Translations under genes and position numbers: made by a program | In this document: positions 14,436-26,412 of the stretch, piece by piece | Position numbering within the stretch: position 1 is the stretch's first letter | Layout of the letters: every line of letters starts with the position of its first letter | DNA from: Rusavskia elegans | Lineage: Eukaryota > Ascomycota > Lecanoromycetes > Teloschistales > Teloschistaceae | DNA: 64,000 nt | Direction of reading: 5' to 3' | Assembly: GCA_011316305.1 (NCBI GenBank) | Contig: SAUG01000055.1 | Location: forward strand, 62,001 to 126,000 | Notes under the pieces: generated by a model | Seen by the model: only the letters and a program-made list of their open reading frames with translations | What the model was told of the DNA's origin: nothing | Databases searched by the model: none

Positions 14436-15250
14436 AATAGAGTTTTTATCTGTTTTTTAATTAATTAAAGAAATATAGTTACTTTTTTAATTTGTTCTAT
14501 TATATTAAAATACGTGTTTACTTCAAAAGGATATATTTTAAACCGGTTAAAATTACGTTCTACTGTAGACAAAGGCGCGCGATTAGTTGACAATTTAGAC
14601 GATAGAGAAGATATTTAAAATAGATATACTTTTCGAAGTCGTTTTGAACTACGAAAGCTTTTAGACGATTATTAACCAATAGACGTTTATTACCGAAGTA
14701 ATTAATAGATTAAATAGCTTTATATTTTTTTAGAATCGTTGTTTTTAAAATTTAAAGTTTAGATAATAGAGTCCGTTTTTTACTAGCTTTAATGTTTGTT
14801 TTATAATAAAAAACAATTAATATATTTATAGCTGCTACTCGCGGAAAACGTTTCGCTTTAATAGATAATAAAACAAAAGTAAATAATATATCGATAATTT
14901 AAATTCTTTTTGTAAATATATATTCAGTTATCTGAATTTCTTTTTTTACGAAAGATAATTCTTTTAATTTAATAGATAGTCGGTAGAACTATAACAGGTC
15001 GAATCGAAGCTTTCGTACAAATTTATAAAAATACAATTACAATTTTAACAATAGGAAATAGCTGAAAGTAATCAGTAAAAAAGTACAAGAAAGCAGCGGA
15101 AAGTAACGAAAGAATATACCAACGAAATAGTCTATAGTATAAAAGCAAAGCGGCAGTATCTAAATCAACGAAAGGTTATATATTAGTTTCAATTCGGGGA
15201 AAATATATATATATATATAAATTTTCCCCTACAGGACGAAATATGCAAGT
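14436..15250. other. AT-rich transition segment, no gene seen
   Basis: About 0.8 kb of moderately AT-rich sequence between the last family B copy and the first gene island. It contains a (TA)n run near 15207-15222. I see no coding frame and no terminal repeats. Confidence 0.5.
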
Positions 15251-15409
15251 ATATATTAATAGGCGGTTAAATTGATATATCTTTATTTTCGTCCTGCTCT
15301 GCCAGTACTCCTTCTAAAGCGGCTTTACTCCCTTTCCCGAAAGAAAACGATGATTCCCAGTCCTAAGTTCGAGAAGGAAAAAAGCCGCAGCCGGACGAAA
15401 AGCCCCACC

Positions 15410-17246
15410 CTAAGTATCCTTATCACAGGGAAAGCAACAATCCATATTATTCTTCGCGCCCCGCCCGACATCTCCCAAACACAACGGTCCCTCCCTGGGA
15501 TCCCACCCGCCGACATCGCACGATGCGCCCCCATTCGGACTCTTGCTCTGCCAGCTCAAACCTCCGATAGTGAACTGCACGTAGTCATTCTTATGCTCGC
15601 CCGTAATGACGAGCTCGTTCTTTAACTTCGAGCGAAACCGATACGCCCCTCCATCATTCATCGGCTTGCCCAGGTCATCTTCCGTCTCGCCAATGACGGC
15701 TTTCTTATCATCAACCAGCTTGACGTGCCCGAAGAGATTCTTGCTATAGTCTGTAGCGCAAATCTCAGTCTCAGTGAGATGGAAGCAGCAGGTGCCGGGC
15801 GCGAAAGTCGGTGGCGCGGGATCATCCGGCGGTGAGCCGGGACAGGTGCAATCGACGCCAGGCTGTCCAGCGTTCTCCTGGCATTGGCCCTGGTAGCATT
15901 TCGCTGAGCACTTGTCGAAGTCGTCGTACTTGCCATTCTTGCACTCCTTAGGATCGGACATAGGCGTGGCCGGCGGTGGGCCGCCAGCTGGGTCTTGGAT
16001 CTCCCACAGATTGGTGTCGACGAAGAAGGATTCCCCTTTCTTAATGGGTTTAGCGCCTTGGGGAATGACGCCCCTGGCGTCGATATAGATGATGTCATCG
16101 CTGTCGGAACTGCCTGCGCGCGCTTTCGAGGCCGGTGTTAGGTATTCAGCCGGTTTCGGTGGGTCTTTAAGGCTGAACTTTTGTTGGGCCCAGATCGCTT
16201 CGGCCACCATGGTCCAGGAGTCTGCGTTGTAGACGGCGGAGTCAGTGTTGCGATTTCGGGCTAGGTCGTAGCAGTCTTTTGGTCCGTAGGCTTTATCAAC
16301 GGCTTGAGGAGATGTCACGAGCTGGCTCATGTGCATGGTTTCATGGAAGAAAGTTCCACCTTGCGTTCCGGGTGGCCCGTCATAGGTTTCCATTTCCATT
16401 GGGTTAGGGTTGTTATCTTTGAGGTTTTTCTTTTGATCTTGCCATGGGATTGTCCAGGAAGTGTTATAGAATTGCGGGCAGAAGGTAATGTACCAATTAT
16501 TGAAGAAAATGTCCTCGTTCTCGTAGGCAATAATTGCCCTTGGTGGATTGTCGCCTTTTGTGCAATGGTCAAACCAGAAGCTATCCTCATTGCAATAGAC
16601 CCACAGGGCAGCGTTACCAGTGGCAGATTTGCCATCATAGAGCCCTTGGTGTCGGTTAATTGTGTCTACAGAGTACGTAAGCAATATCCTCCTTCAAAGA
16701 TCGCTAGATAATCTCGAAGATGATGGTCAATGCACTGTGATTGAATTGAATCTTTTTGATGTCTCATACTTGATATCTATCGAGAAAACATGGAGTCTAT
16801 GATTATGATCTGGACTTACTTCGTATCTGCAGAGGAAAGTCCCAGGGAGGATCTGTTAAGTAGTTGGAATAGGTAGATCGATCACCCATGTACATGTCCA
16901 TCGCAGGTTGGAAGTCGGCTTTTAGCTTGTATGAAGCCAGGGCATCCGACAACTCTTTCGAGTCTGCCCATGCTTCTGTGACCCGTTTTCGTTGGTCATC
17001 TGGGCATGCCTTGTAAATTTGCCATTGAAACTTATAGCCCAACACCGCAGGTTCAGTCTTTGCTGTTGGTGTGAAGCTTGGTAATTCACCGGGAATAGCC
17101 AACACAGAGCCTTCGGCTTGGGAGGGTGGATCGGCTCGTTTTTCAAGAGTAGGAGTAGCTGCGGTAAATCGCTTCTCATTAGTAGGAACAGCGACGGTGG
17201 TCGAAATGCAAATCAGCAGAGTCTGCATAAGGTATAGAGTCTTCAT
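15410..17246 (-). CDS. Secreted aspzincin-like (M35-type) zinc metallopeptidase with Cys-rich C-terminal domain
   Basis: Exon 1 (about 17246-16820) encodes an N-terminal signal peptide (MKTLYLMQTLLICISTTVAV) and a propeptide-like stretch with two Lys-Arg sites. Exon 2 (about 16691-15410) carries HETMH (about 16331-16345), then D-x-A-Y-G...C..LA and a downstream NADSW motif. This matches the HExxH plus Asp layout of aspzincins, so zinc-dependent extracellular proteolysis is expected. The last ~170 residues are Cys-rich (CKNGKYDDFDKCSAKC..., CCFHLTETEIC, ending DCCFPC), a region whose family I do not recognise. The GTAAGT donor at 16819-16814 leaves one base, whereas acceptors that avoid an in-frame TGA need two. 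The next GT (16815) restores frame but is a weak donor, so the junction is uncertain. The stop lies ~160 bp from the AT-rich block. Confidence 0.75.
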
Positions 17247-18857
17247 CGTGTAGAGGCATACGAAGATGAATCGCTAGACAGGTGTGATTGGGGAAGACAC
17301 GGATACTTATATAGTCGGGAGGCCAGCGACAAGGCTTCGATATGCTCGTCCATTCTCACGGCCATCCTATATCTAGCCCTGGCACCTATATTTGGTGCGC
17401 ATAAAATAAACCGGCTGCAGGAGAAATACGAGGTGAAAAGTGTGGAGCAGTGTGCATATGAAACGGGGGCGTCGAAATGGCACAAAGCAAACGATTGGCT
17501 CCGAATAGATTTTCGACTGCACAGTGTCTTACCATAAGTGTCAGCAGACCGGAACATGGTGGCCCTACATGAGATGATGTTGCTTCCAAATTTCCAAGGC
17601 GTTCAAAAGCTGAAAGGACCTTGCTATACGCCGCACAAGCATCTGAGTCATGGACAGCACCATCAAAAATCGATCATTTCGCAACGCTTCTTCGTTCATG
17701 TTCTTTTATAGGTTTTTCCCGCATAGTCGCAATTTATAAATCGCTGATTTTCTAGCTATATATATTCGAGCTATTCGTATAGCAGGAACTAGGCGTAGTA
17801 AACGCGATTTTCGATTGTGATAGGGTTAGGGTATGCCAAGACCTACTCCCGCTTTTAGACCCGGAACTGGTTCGCGCAGCCTGGGATACTTGTGCGGATA
17901 GCAAGGTCTAAGCTGAAAAACTGCAAAAGGCTGAAGCATGTGGAAACAAGGCATTCAATCAATTCGGCTGGCAAGGAAGCTAAAGAAAAGACGAGCGGAG
18001 TTCAGCGGCTGGGGGTGTCATGTTACCGGCTCGGAAGGGGTATATATTGGTGCCGGCGGCGGGCACATAGGGGTGTCAGCTAGACCTGCAGGTGGCTCAG
18101 CGCGGTACCTCTGGAATGCCTCTCTAGGTGGAGGTGATGGTGTCCTCAACGGAGTGACCAGAGACGACCTAGGGCTTACAGAGTCCGCCGCCCTGTGCAT
18201 GTATTCAAGTAGGCTTGTGTTTGTTTGCTTGGAAGAGATGAAAGAGTCGTCGAATTGATGATGTGTAGATGGGTAGGCATAGTATGATGAGATATTTTCC
18301 CATCAGGATCAGACGTGCGTAGTGTTCGAGGCCGCTAGGGTTCTGTCAGCCGGCAGGAAGGAGTCATGTAGTGATTTATTGGTGATGGAGTGAAAATCTA
18401 TGGAGAACTAGTTTACATGAAAAGTGGTGAGTGCCAAGGAGACGCTAAGCCTATTTGGGACCTCGCTAAACATCATGGGGCAGGTGCACGTGACCTCAGC
18501 GGGTTTCAGCGAGAAATGCCAATTGGCTTCTCCATGAACTCCTCATGATCGCTCCTACATTCTGACAGGTTCTATTGTTGTCAGACCAAAATAGGGGCCC
18601 CACACTTGCTTTTTGGCTGTGACAATTGTACTACATGACTACGTATAACTCAGCCTATGATTGTCCGGCTTCAACCTTCTGCCCAACCTCGGTTTGGTTT
18701 TAGTTGCATAGCACGAGTTTCATCTTCCACCCTGCCGCAGCTCTTATACGAGAAGGCACAGCTTCGCTGCCTGAAGTGGTGTTGAGTGCATGCATCGTCG
18801 ACTAAGTCCTTAATCTGCCTGTTTCTAGATCTTAAATCAAGGCTTTTGTGCTGTACT
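17247..18857. other. Intergenic region between divergent genes, no supported gene
   Basis: About 1.6 kb of normal composition between the 5' ends of the metallopeptidase gene (- strand) and the Hsp70-like gene (+ strand), so it should contain both promoters. Frames such as 17938-18258 (+) show no recognisable domain and overlap a frame on the other strand. A short TAGGGTTAGGGT is present near 17822. Confidence 0.5.
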
Positions 18858-20078
18858 ATGCTGAACCTCCACAACACCATGATCCTCTGTTCTGCTCTCC
18901 TTGTAGCAGGCTTCATCCCCATCCATTTCCCAACAGCAGCAGCAGAGCGCTGGGAGCCATGGCCGACGTGTTGGACATGCGTTTCACGGTCCAAAATACT
19001 ATCCCCGGCGATTGGAATCGACATTGAGCCAACATATCTGTAAGCACTCTATGGTGATCAACGCCATCACTATCGCTGATTTAGACACACTAGCACGGCC
19101 TCCATCCGTTACCACAACGGCACCATAAGTAATCTGATCAAGCTCGATGGATCCGCCGAATATCAGAACCTGATGAGAACCCTCGCATCTCCCGACCGAG
19201 AAACCCCCAACGCTGAAACCCTTTATCTAAAACCATCCCCAGCAAGCTATCCGGACCAACACCAGCACCACCTCGACCGACGCTCCCCACCCCCTCCCCA
19301 CCACCTTAACGACGCCATCCACATCCTCAGCAGTGCACTAATCGCCCTGAAGGCCTCTATATGGCCTCTCCTCCCCCTCCCCCTCCCCACAAACAACGCC
19401 TTTCCACCCGCGCTCCCCACCTACCCCAACTTCCCCGGTCTAACCTACGCCCTAATCAGCAGCGCCATGTCCGCAGCCGAGATCCTCCTCCTCGACGACG
19501 CCCGCACCCCACCCGTCGGCGCAGCCGCAGCCGCTAACGGCCTCGGGCTCTGTGGCAATTACACCGAGCTGGACGTCTGCGGGCACGAGGAGGCTCGGAT
19601 GCCGATGCGCAGGGTGTTGGCGGTTGAGTATACGGGTGCTGCATTGACGGTTACGTTGAGTCCGTTCCGGGCGAGTCGGAAGGGGTTTGATTGGATGGAG
19701 GTGAGGGATTGGGGCCTAGGGAGCGATGCGGTGCCGGAGGGTGAGGGCGAGGAAGCGAGGGTGAGGTATTGGGGGAAGGTGAGGAGGGTGGTTCAGAAGA
19801 TTCCTGCACGTGTTGAGCCTGATAGGCCGGTTACGGATGTCATTGTCATGGGGGAGGCGGCGCTTGGGGAGACCTTCTTGGAGGTCCTGAGGGAGGCGCT
19901 GAGGGAGGTGTTGCCTGATAATAGGGGTTTGGGGATGGGATTTGCAGATGTGGCGTTTGCTGATCCTACCTTTGCGGCCACGAGAGGTGCGGCAGAGTTT
20001 GGGAAGCGGATTATGGAGAGTCCGGATGGGTGCGTGGAGACGAGGGTTTGCAAGTGGTGGCGGCGGATGGTTGGATAA
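18858..20078 (+). CDS. Secreted or membrane-anchored Hsp70/actin-fold-like protein (388 aa, two exons)
   Basis: Joining 18858-19039 to 19094-20078 across a 54-bp GTAAGC...CTAG intron gives one open frame of 388 residues. A hydrophobic N-terminal segment (from the second Met at 18879: MILCSALLVAGFIPIHF) suggests a signal peptide or anchor. The splice restores GIDIEPTYLTASIRYHNGTI, a worn version of the Hsp70/actin phosphate-1 loop (GIDLGTTYS..V..YRNG). Near the C-terminus, VTDVIVMGEAALGE, then FADPTFAATRGAAEFGKR, resembles the adenosine/phosphate-2 part and the DP..A..GAA signature of the Hsp70 fold. At 388 aa it is much shorter than a true Hsp70 and lacks a substrate-binding domain, so chaperone activity is doubtful. 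Third codon positions switch from C to G part-way through exon 2. A copia element begins 270 bp past the stop. Confidence 0.6.
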
Positions 20079-20342
20079 TTTCTCGGTCTCAACGCGACCA
20101 CTGTCGTTTAGAGGAATTTCTCCACCGCCGCCGCATCTTGCGAAACGTTCTGGAGTGTATTTGAAGATTATAAGGCTGGCGAGGGCTATAGTTATACTTG
20201 AGCAATATTTTAAGCTAGATCAATCCCGGTTACGCATGGCTCCTTGCTTAATAGCCTAATCTCTCAATGCCTATAATTGTCACACGTACTTCCATCAGTC
20301 TCATTAATCCATGAATCCCAAGATAGTAATATCCTTCAGAAA
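20079..20342. other. 3' flank of the Hsp70-like gene, no gene
   Basis: About 0.26 kb of normal composition that should hold the 3' UTR and polyadenylation signals of the gene ending at 20078. It ends at the ACAAG target site of the copia element. Confidence 0.5.
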
Positions 20343-20347
20343 ACAAG

Positions 20348-20566
20348 TGTGAGCATGTAGGCAGCAGCATGGAGGTTGATGATTGTAGCTATGGAGAAGA
20401 GTTCTATGGAGAGGATCGGTGAAGGAAAAGTAGGATTCGCCAAGACTACGCTAAGCCTATTTAGGTATAATCAGGGGCTTCCTGTAATTAGTAATCGAAC
20501 CCTATTGGTTAATATATATCTGACTAAATTATATCTCTATTATAATAACCCCTATACAGGCTCTTA
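20348..20566 (-). repeat. LTR (left in window) of the copia element
   Basis: 219 bp, starting TGTGAGCATGTAGGC. The outer ~115-160 bp keep normal composition, while the inner part toward 20566 is converted to AT-rich sequence. The mate is 25726-25944. Confidence 0.88.
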
Positions 20567-23500
20567 TATCTTTTTAGAATTATTACGACGTATATAATAA
20601 GTTTAATCCTGCTAGATAAGCTTATATATTATTAGGGGCTTTATCTTCTATATAAATCGGACTAGTATTAATCGAGTTAGAGACGCTAGCGGTACTATAG
20701 TTATTAGAACCAGATTTATAATTTAACTATTTATTTAGAGGTATATTCTAAAATCCTAAAAGTTTAATAAATTCCTTATAACGTAATATAGATAGGGTTT
20801 TCGTAAAACTATCTACTAGAATTACTACGGAGGCTATATATTTAATACTAATATTTTTATTTCTAATTTCCTAACGAAGCTAATAGCGGTAAATATCTAT
20901 ATAGCGGAGCTTTAATATAAACTACGAGTTAATATTTTTAAAGATACGGATTATCTATCTATTATCTACCTAGATATATAGTATATACGCCGGTTCTAAT
21001 AAAATTTCTTCGAAGAATCTATTCTACTAGATAAACTTCTTTTCTATTATAGATACGGCAAGTAATTCGGCTTCGGTAGAATTTAATATAACCGTCTTTT
21101 ACTTAGAGACCTTCTAATCGATAAAACTATCGAATAATTTAAAATAATATTTCTAGAAGCTATAGTAAATATCCGGATTATCAGCGAATAATATATCTAA
21201 TAAGGTAATAAAAGTAGTATTCGGATCTATTACTTCCGCGTTATATATAATAGAATAGAACTTTATATACTCTAAATATTATATAGTTCGAATTACTACT
21301 ACGTAATAACGTTCCGATAGATTTACTAGAAATTCTAAAAGCTTTAATATAGTAAATAAAATATCTGCTCGTATTATAACTACTGCGAAATTAATTAAAC
21401 TAATAAGTTACTAGTAGACTAGTATTCGCTATAGTTCTATTTAATCGGGATTCTTTCTAAAGGTTTCCGTATTAACCAGCGGTATTTTAGGTATATTATT
21501 AGAAAGATCGATATAGTATTTCTTTATAATTTTATTAATATACGAATTCTAGTATATATAGAGCCGACGAGCTTCCCTATTATATATTATCCTAATACCT
21601 AGAAACTAGAATATTTTACTAAAATATTTTATTTTATATCGTTTAAAGAGCTTCGCCTGGAATTCTTTAACGTACCTTTTATATTTTACCTTATATATAA
21701 CAGCGATATTATCTATAAAGAAAAAGAGTAATATATATTAATTAATAAATAAATATTCGGTACCGGGGACGGTCTAGAAGCCTATTTCGGTAAAACTTTC
21801 CGAAAGATAGCGATACTATAAGGCAGGCGATTATTTAAGGCTATATAGTACTCGAAGCAGGTATAGTAAAATTAATTTAGGTCCTATCTATCTATAAAGA
21901 GCTTTAATATATATCGGTTTATTAATCTTACTATTAGCGAAGGTATTAACGGCGTTATATTAGTAAATCTCGAGACCGAAGAATATAACTATTACTATTA
22001 GCGTTCGGAAAATATATATAGCTAATATTACTATATATATATTCGCCGTAGTATTTTATAAATTATCTCTAGCGTAGAGGCGAGCTTTAAATTTAAGTAA
22101 ATAGCTTTAGTTATCGAATTTATATTTAAATATCTATATAGTTAGAATCGCTGTCTTATTATTCTTTATTACTTCGTCGAAAGGTACTTCTTTCCAGGTT
22201 TTCTTTATCTAAAGAGCCTTAATTTCGGTAGTAATAGCCTCGAAGAAGTCTTCTATAAGCGGATATTTTAATATATCCTACTAGTATTTTAGTTCCGGTA
22301 GGAGTTAATCCCGATAGTATTTTATACCTAGTAGAAGAGATTTAAATTCCTATAGTACCGGTAAGTCTTTTTTATAAAGTAATCGAACAGTAATATATAT
22401 ACTAAACGCTATATAAAATACCTTTAACTTTTTACCGATTATTTACTATAGTATTACTATATATACTTTATTTCTTTTCTTTTTTTCTTTTATTATTTTA
22501 CCTTATTTAGTTATCTTCCGGCGGCGTAATACCTCTATAGGAATAATATTATCTTCTTCTACCTTGCGATAAAGTCGAGACTTTTTAAATTTAGATATTA
22601 TTTACTCGGTAGTATTATAGAAATTATTTTCGCTTTTTAAATACGTATTATTTAAATTATATATAGGTCCAATTACTGTTCTATAATCTAAATCTTAAAG
22701 AATATTATTATCTCTATTAGTAGACGAATTATTACCTCCTACGATAGAAGGATTTAGGGAAGATAGGAAGAAATACTCTTTTTCTTTACTTTTACTATTT
22801 AGTTTCTCCGTAGGTTACTCTTGATTTCGCTCTGCGAGCTTATAAACGATAACTACTTTATTTTTACTACTACTACTACTACTTAGGTCTTCCTTCGGAG
22901 GATCTATATATTAAATATCGAGTATATTATAGATAAATAGCTTTCTTTTTAATTAAACTATATTAATTTTTCTAAGGAAATAGAACTAGGTCTTATTAAA
23001 TATAATATCGCGGGTTATAATTACCTTTCGCTAGCTAGGAACCTAGATACTATAGATATTAGTACTTTCGTATTCTACTAGAAAACCAGTATAAGCTTTT
23101 AGGAGGAATTTATCTTTACGCGGAATATATTTATTTAATATATAGGCTTTATAGCTATATATATATAAATAGCCTAGATAAAGATAAATACCTGTAATAA
23201 TTTTATAAACGGTCTTTTATCCGAGTTTCTTTTTAGGAGTACGGTTTATTATTACGGCGGCAGTCTCGATTATCTAAAAGAATAGATATTCCTGTAGGTT
23301 TAAAGTAATAGTTAATACCTTTATTTTAATAATAAGGATATAACCTAGGCGTTCCGAATATCTATTCTATTTAGAGGTCGCCGGTACTAAAGCTTCCTAA
23401 GTAGTACCTAGCTCTATTAAAAGGTCTTTAAATTTTTTATTTAAGAGCGTTCTTTCCCTATCCGATTTAAAGAAGACGACCTTATATTTATAGCACGTTT

Positions 23501-25725
23501 CGATAATCTTAATTACTTTTTTAATATAGTAAACTGTCTTATCTTTAGTACGATATATAAATACTATATAGAAGTCTATTTTAGCGTAGACGATATATAT
23601 AATCTATTCGTACTTATTAAAACTAACTAGTAGAAGAATAAGATCGTAAGTAATATAATAAAAGAGCTTATCCGAATCCTCTAATTTATAATACGAGCGA
23701 GAAATTAATTAATAAACTTTAGATTTAGCGCAGGTCTTATAATTATTCGTTATAGGCGCTTTAGTATTATCTATAACTTTTACCTCTTAGCTATTTATAA
23801 TAGATACTATATAGCTTTATTAGCAGTATAAGTAAGCAGATAATACTATTAATATATTATACCGGATCTAATTATTAAAGTAGTAAATATTACTAGTATT
23901 ATATTTCTATAACTATTTATATTATTTTCAAGCAGATAATAACTTCTAACTCTCTTATATATAAAGATTATTTAGCCTACTCGTTATTTACGGCGGCCCT
24001 CGCTATTATAGAAGAGTTTATCTTTATTTTTAAAATAAGACTCGGATATTAAATTCGTTATAAACTCTGGAATATAGGCGACGTTTATAATTATAATCTG
24101 CTTACTACTTTAAAGGTAATTAATAGTAATAGATATTTAGCTATAGGCGATAATTACTATAGATCCTTTACCGGAAACTATATATAATCTATCTATATAA
24201 TCCCTTTTATAAATAAAGCGGTAGGCTATTATATTATTATAGATATTAATTACTAAACCGCTATCGAATATTTAGGAGGATTAAAGATAGAAGTCGACAG
24301 TAAAGCTTTTAGGGAATATAGCAAACGTACTATCTTCTACTATTATTAGTCGAAGAGGTTTATCTTTATTTTCTTTTTTTTATTTAGCGAATTTAATTAA
24401 TCTATTAATTTTTACTTTAACTTTATTCTTTTTTTCCGTATCGTTATTAAGTTTATTATAAACCTCTTTTATAGTTTCCTCTTTAGGTTTCTAATTCGAT
24501 AGTTATTTAGGATATTTAAAGCCGAAATAGTTATATAGAATCTAGTAATTACTAAATTAATACTTAAAGCTATAGATATATAGTAGTAGTACAGGACTTT
24601 GACTTTAAAAGGAAGGATTTCTTTTTCCTTTACTTTTACCTTTATTATTTTCGTTACTAGAAGAATTTTCTTCGGCGGTAAAGGTATAGTAGTATACTAC
24701 TATATACTTGATATTATATAATCTAATATAGTTATAAAACTTTTCGATAAATTTAATATACTAGGCTTTATAATTAGTAACTTTATCGAGCAGAATCTTA
24801 TATATTTAGGCGAGGATTAGTATAGAGCCTAAAATAGCGAGGAAAAAATCTCGGTATATTTACCGAGAATTTTTAACTTCTATTACCCCGATATATTTAG
24901 CTTTTATATATATCTAGATATAGTTATCGAGCTATACTTTATAGCTTTATTTAGTAGTAGAGCCTGTTAAGACTTTCCTATAGAGGTATTCGACTTCTAA
25001 TATTCGTACCGAGTCCGTTAATACTAATCTAGTTTTAAATACTTAAAAAAGATTCTAGAAATAAACTTCGACGTTTTAAATAAAGATAATATTACTAGCG
25101 GATACCGTATTATAGATATATTCGACTATTTTAGCAAAAGCTTCGATCTAGTATTTCTAGCGCGAGTATTCTTCCTTATAATCTTTTTTTACGTTTTTAT
25201 AATCCTTTTTTGCTTCTACTTTAGCTTCGGTAGAAGTATTAGCCGGAAGTACAGCTAGTTTAGGCTTTATAGGTTCTATATAGTATAAAGGCTTTTTATC
25301 TTTCGATAGATTAATTAAATCCTAGATAAACAGGCTCGTTACTTTAGCTTTAATAATAGCGAGCTATTAGTCCTAGTCCTTAGATAGGACTAGTTTAATA
25401 TCGCGTTTACTTATAATAATAATACGTTAATAAATTAATAAATTAAAAGGAAAATTACTCGGGCGAAAAGGTTTTTTTTTAGGCTATTTTTCGTATAGAG
25501 CTTCCGATAGCTCTTTACTAATTACTAGAAGTAATAGTCGAGGACTTTAGCTTCTTAATTACTTGCGTAGATAAGCTTCTAGATTAAGGTAAATTCTTAA
25601 TAGTAGAATCCGCCTAGGTAAATTACGATAAGTCGATTTTTAAAGGCGACTATTTCTTAGATAATAGGTTATTTAAATAATAATAATAATAGTCGTATAG
25701 TAGTATACGATACCGGGTTTATAAC

Positions 25726-25944
25726 TATAAATATATAGGTAGTAGTATAGAGGTTAATAATTATAGCTAAAGAGAAAAGTTCTATAGAAAAAATTAGTAA
25801 AGGAAAAGTAAAATTCGTTAAAATTATACTAAACCTATTTAGATATAATTAGAAGCTTCCCGTGATTAGTAATCCAATCCCATTGGTTAATATATATCTG
25901 ACCAAATTGCATCTCCTTTATAATAACCCCTATACAGGCTTTCA
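25726..25944 (-). repeat. LTR (right in window) of the copia element
   Basis: 219 bp, ending TATACAGGCTTTCA. The inner ~130 bp are heavily converted (TATAAATATATAGGT against TGTGAGCATGTAGGC in its mate). The outer ~85 bp from about 25858 are essentially unconverted. Confidence 0.88.
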
Positions 25945-26090
25945 ACAAGTCAAGGTCATAATATATAAGTCTATATAAAGCTCGATGTTAGCCTAGTTCG
26001 ACTGGATCCAGACAAAATGTTGGCTAATTCCTACGCGCTAGCCTAATTAGGCTAGCTTCCAAGATTAATAATAAATATATATACAAATAT

Positions 26091-26412
26091 GGCCTGAGTA
26101 GCGCAGTGGTAACGCTGCGTGACCTGGAGGCCTAACGGATCCAGCGCTGTTCGGAGTTAACGGAGTTAATCTAGCAGGTTAGGGGTTTAAAACCCTCGAA
26201 GGCTAACTCTAATACTTAAGTTTTTTCTATTAATAAAGTCGGTTTTTATATAGAGTTTTTATATAGAGGGTTTATATAGTAGATTATTTTAGCTTAAAAT
26301 AGCTAATTCGATCGAAGTAAATTAAGTTAAATAAAGTTAAATAGACTACGGTTTCCCTCTGGGTTTTAGTCTAGATCTAGCTCTTTCGGGAATTCTAAAT
26401 TAAGTTCGCGGT
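26091..26412 (+). mobile_element. tRNA-derived SINE-like element, copy 1 (322 bp)
   Basis: The head GGCCTGAGTAGCGCAGTGG contains a perfect RNA polymerase III A box (TAGCGCAGTGG, 26099-26109). The B box region at 26184-26194 (GGTTTAAAACC) is a C-to-T/G-to-A version of GGTTCGAATCC. The body ends CGCGGT, and AAATAT flanks both sides (26085-26090 and 26413-26418), a probable short target duplication. A second, inverted copy lies at 31194-31513. The A-B spacing (~75 bp) is longer than in an ordinary intronless tRNA and the acceptor ends pair only over about five bases, so I do not call it a functional tRNA gene. Confidence 0.65.

Larger units (their letters stand above)
20348..25944 (-). mobile_element. 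Complete Ty1/copia LTR retrotransposon, 5,597 bp, RIP-inactivated
   Basis: Two direct 219-bp repeats (20348-20566 and 25726-25944) begin TG and end CA (the left one TA, explained by C-to-T). They are flanked by identical 5-bp duplications ACAAG at 20343-20347 and 25945-25949. On the - strand, copia pol landmarks can be read: an S-R-D-V-x-F-D-E-like block near 22,990-23,030 and an RT core reading LFFFIDNIAV near 21,700-21,735, where the family has YVDDI. Stops are frequent in every frame, so the element cannot be autonomous. Pol therefore points toward the Hsp70-like gene. Confidence 0.9.

Noticed and set aside
15272..15625. + strand frame over the 3' end of the metallopeptidase gene
   Set aside because: Antisense shadow of a well-supported coding exon.
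17820..17836. TAGGGTTAGGGT resembling an interstitial telomere repeat
   Set aside because: Only two units are present; too short to distinguish from chance.
17938..18258. 106-codon + strand frame as a small gene
   Set aside because: No domain, overlaps an equally long - strand frame, and shows no splice or conservation evidence.
18445..18475. Solo-LTR fragment suggested by CGCTAAGCCTATTT, shared with the copia LTR
   Set aside because: Identity covers about 14 bp with only scattered matches around it; no target duplication.
26091..26200. Functional tRNA gene
   Set aside because: Acceptor ends pair only over about five bases, the B box is mutated, and the sequence continues into a repeated ~200-bp tail shared with an inverted copy.
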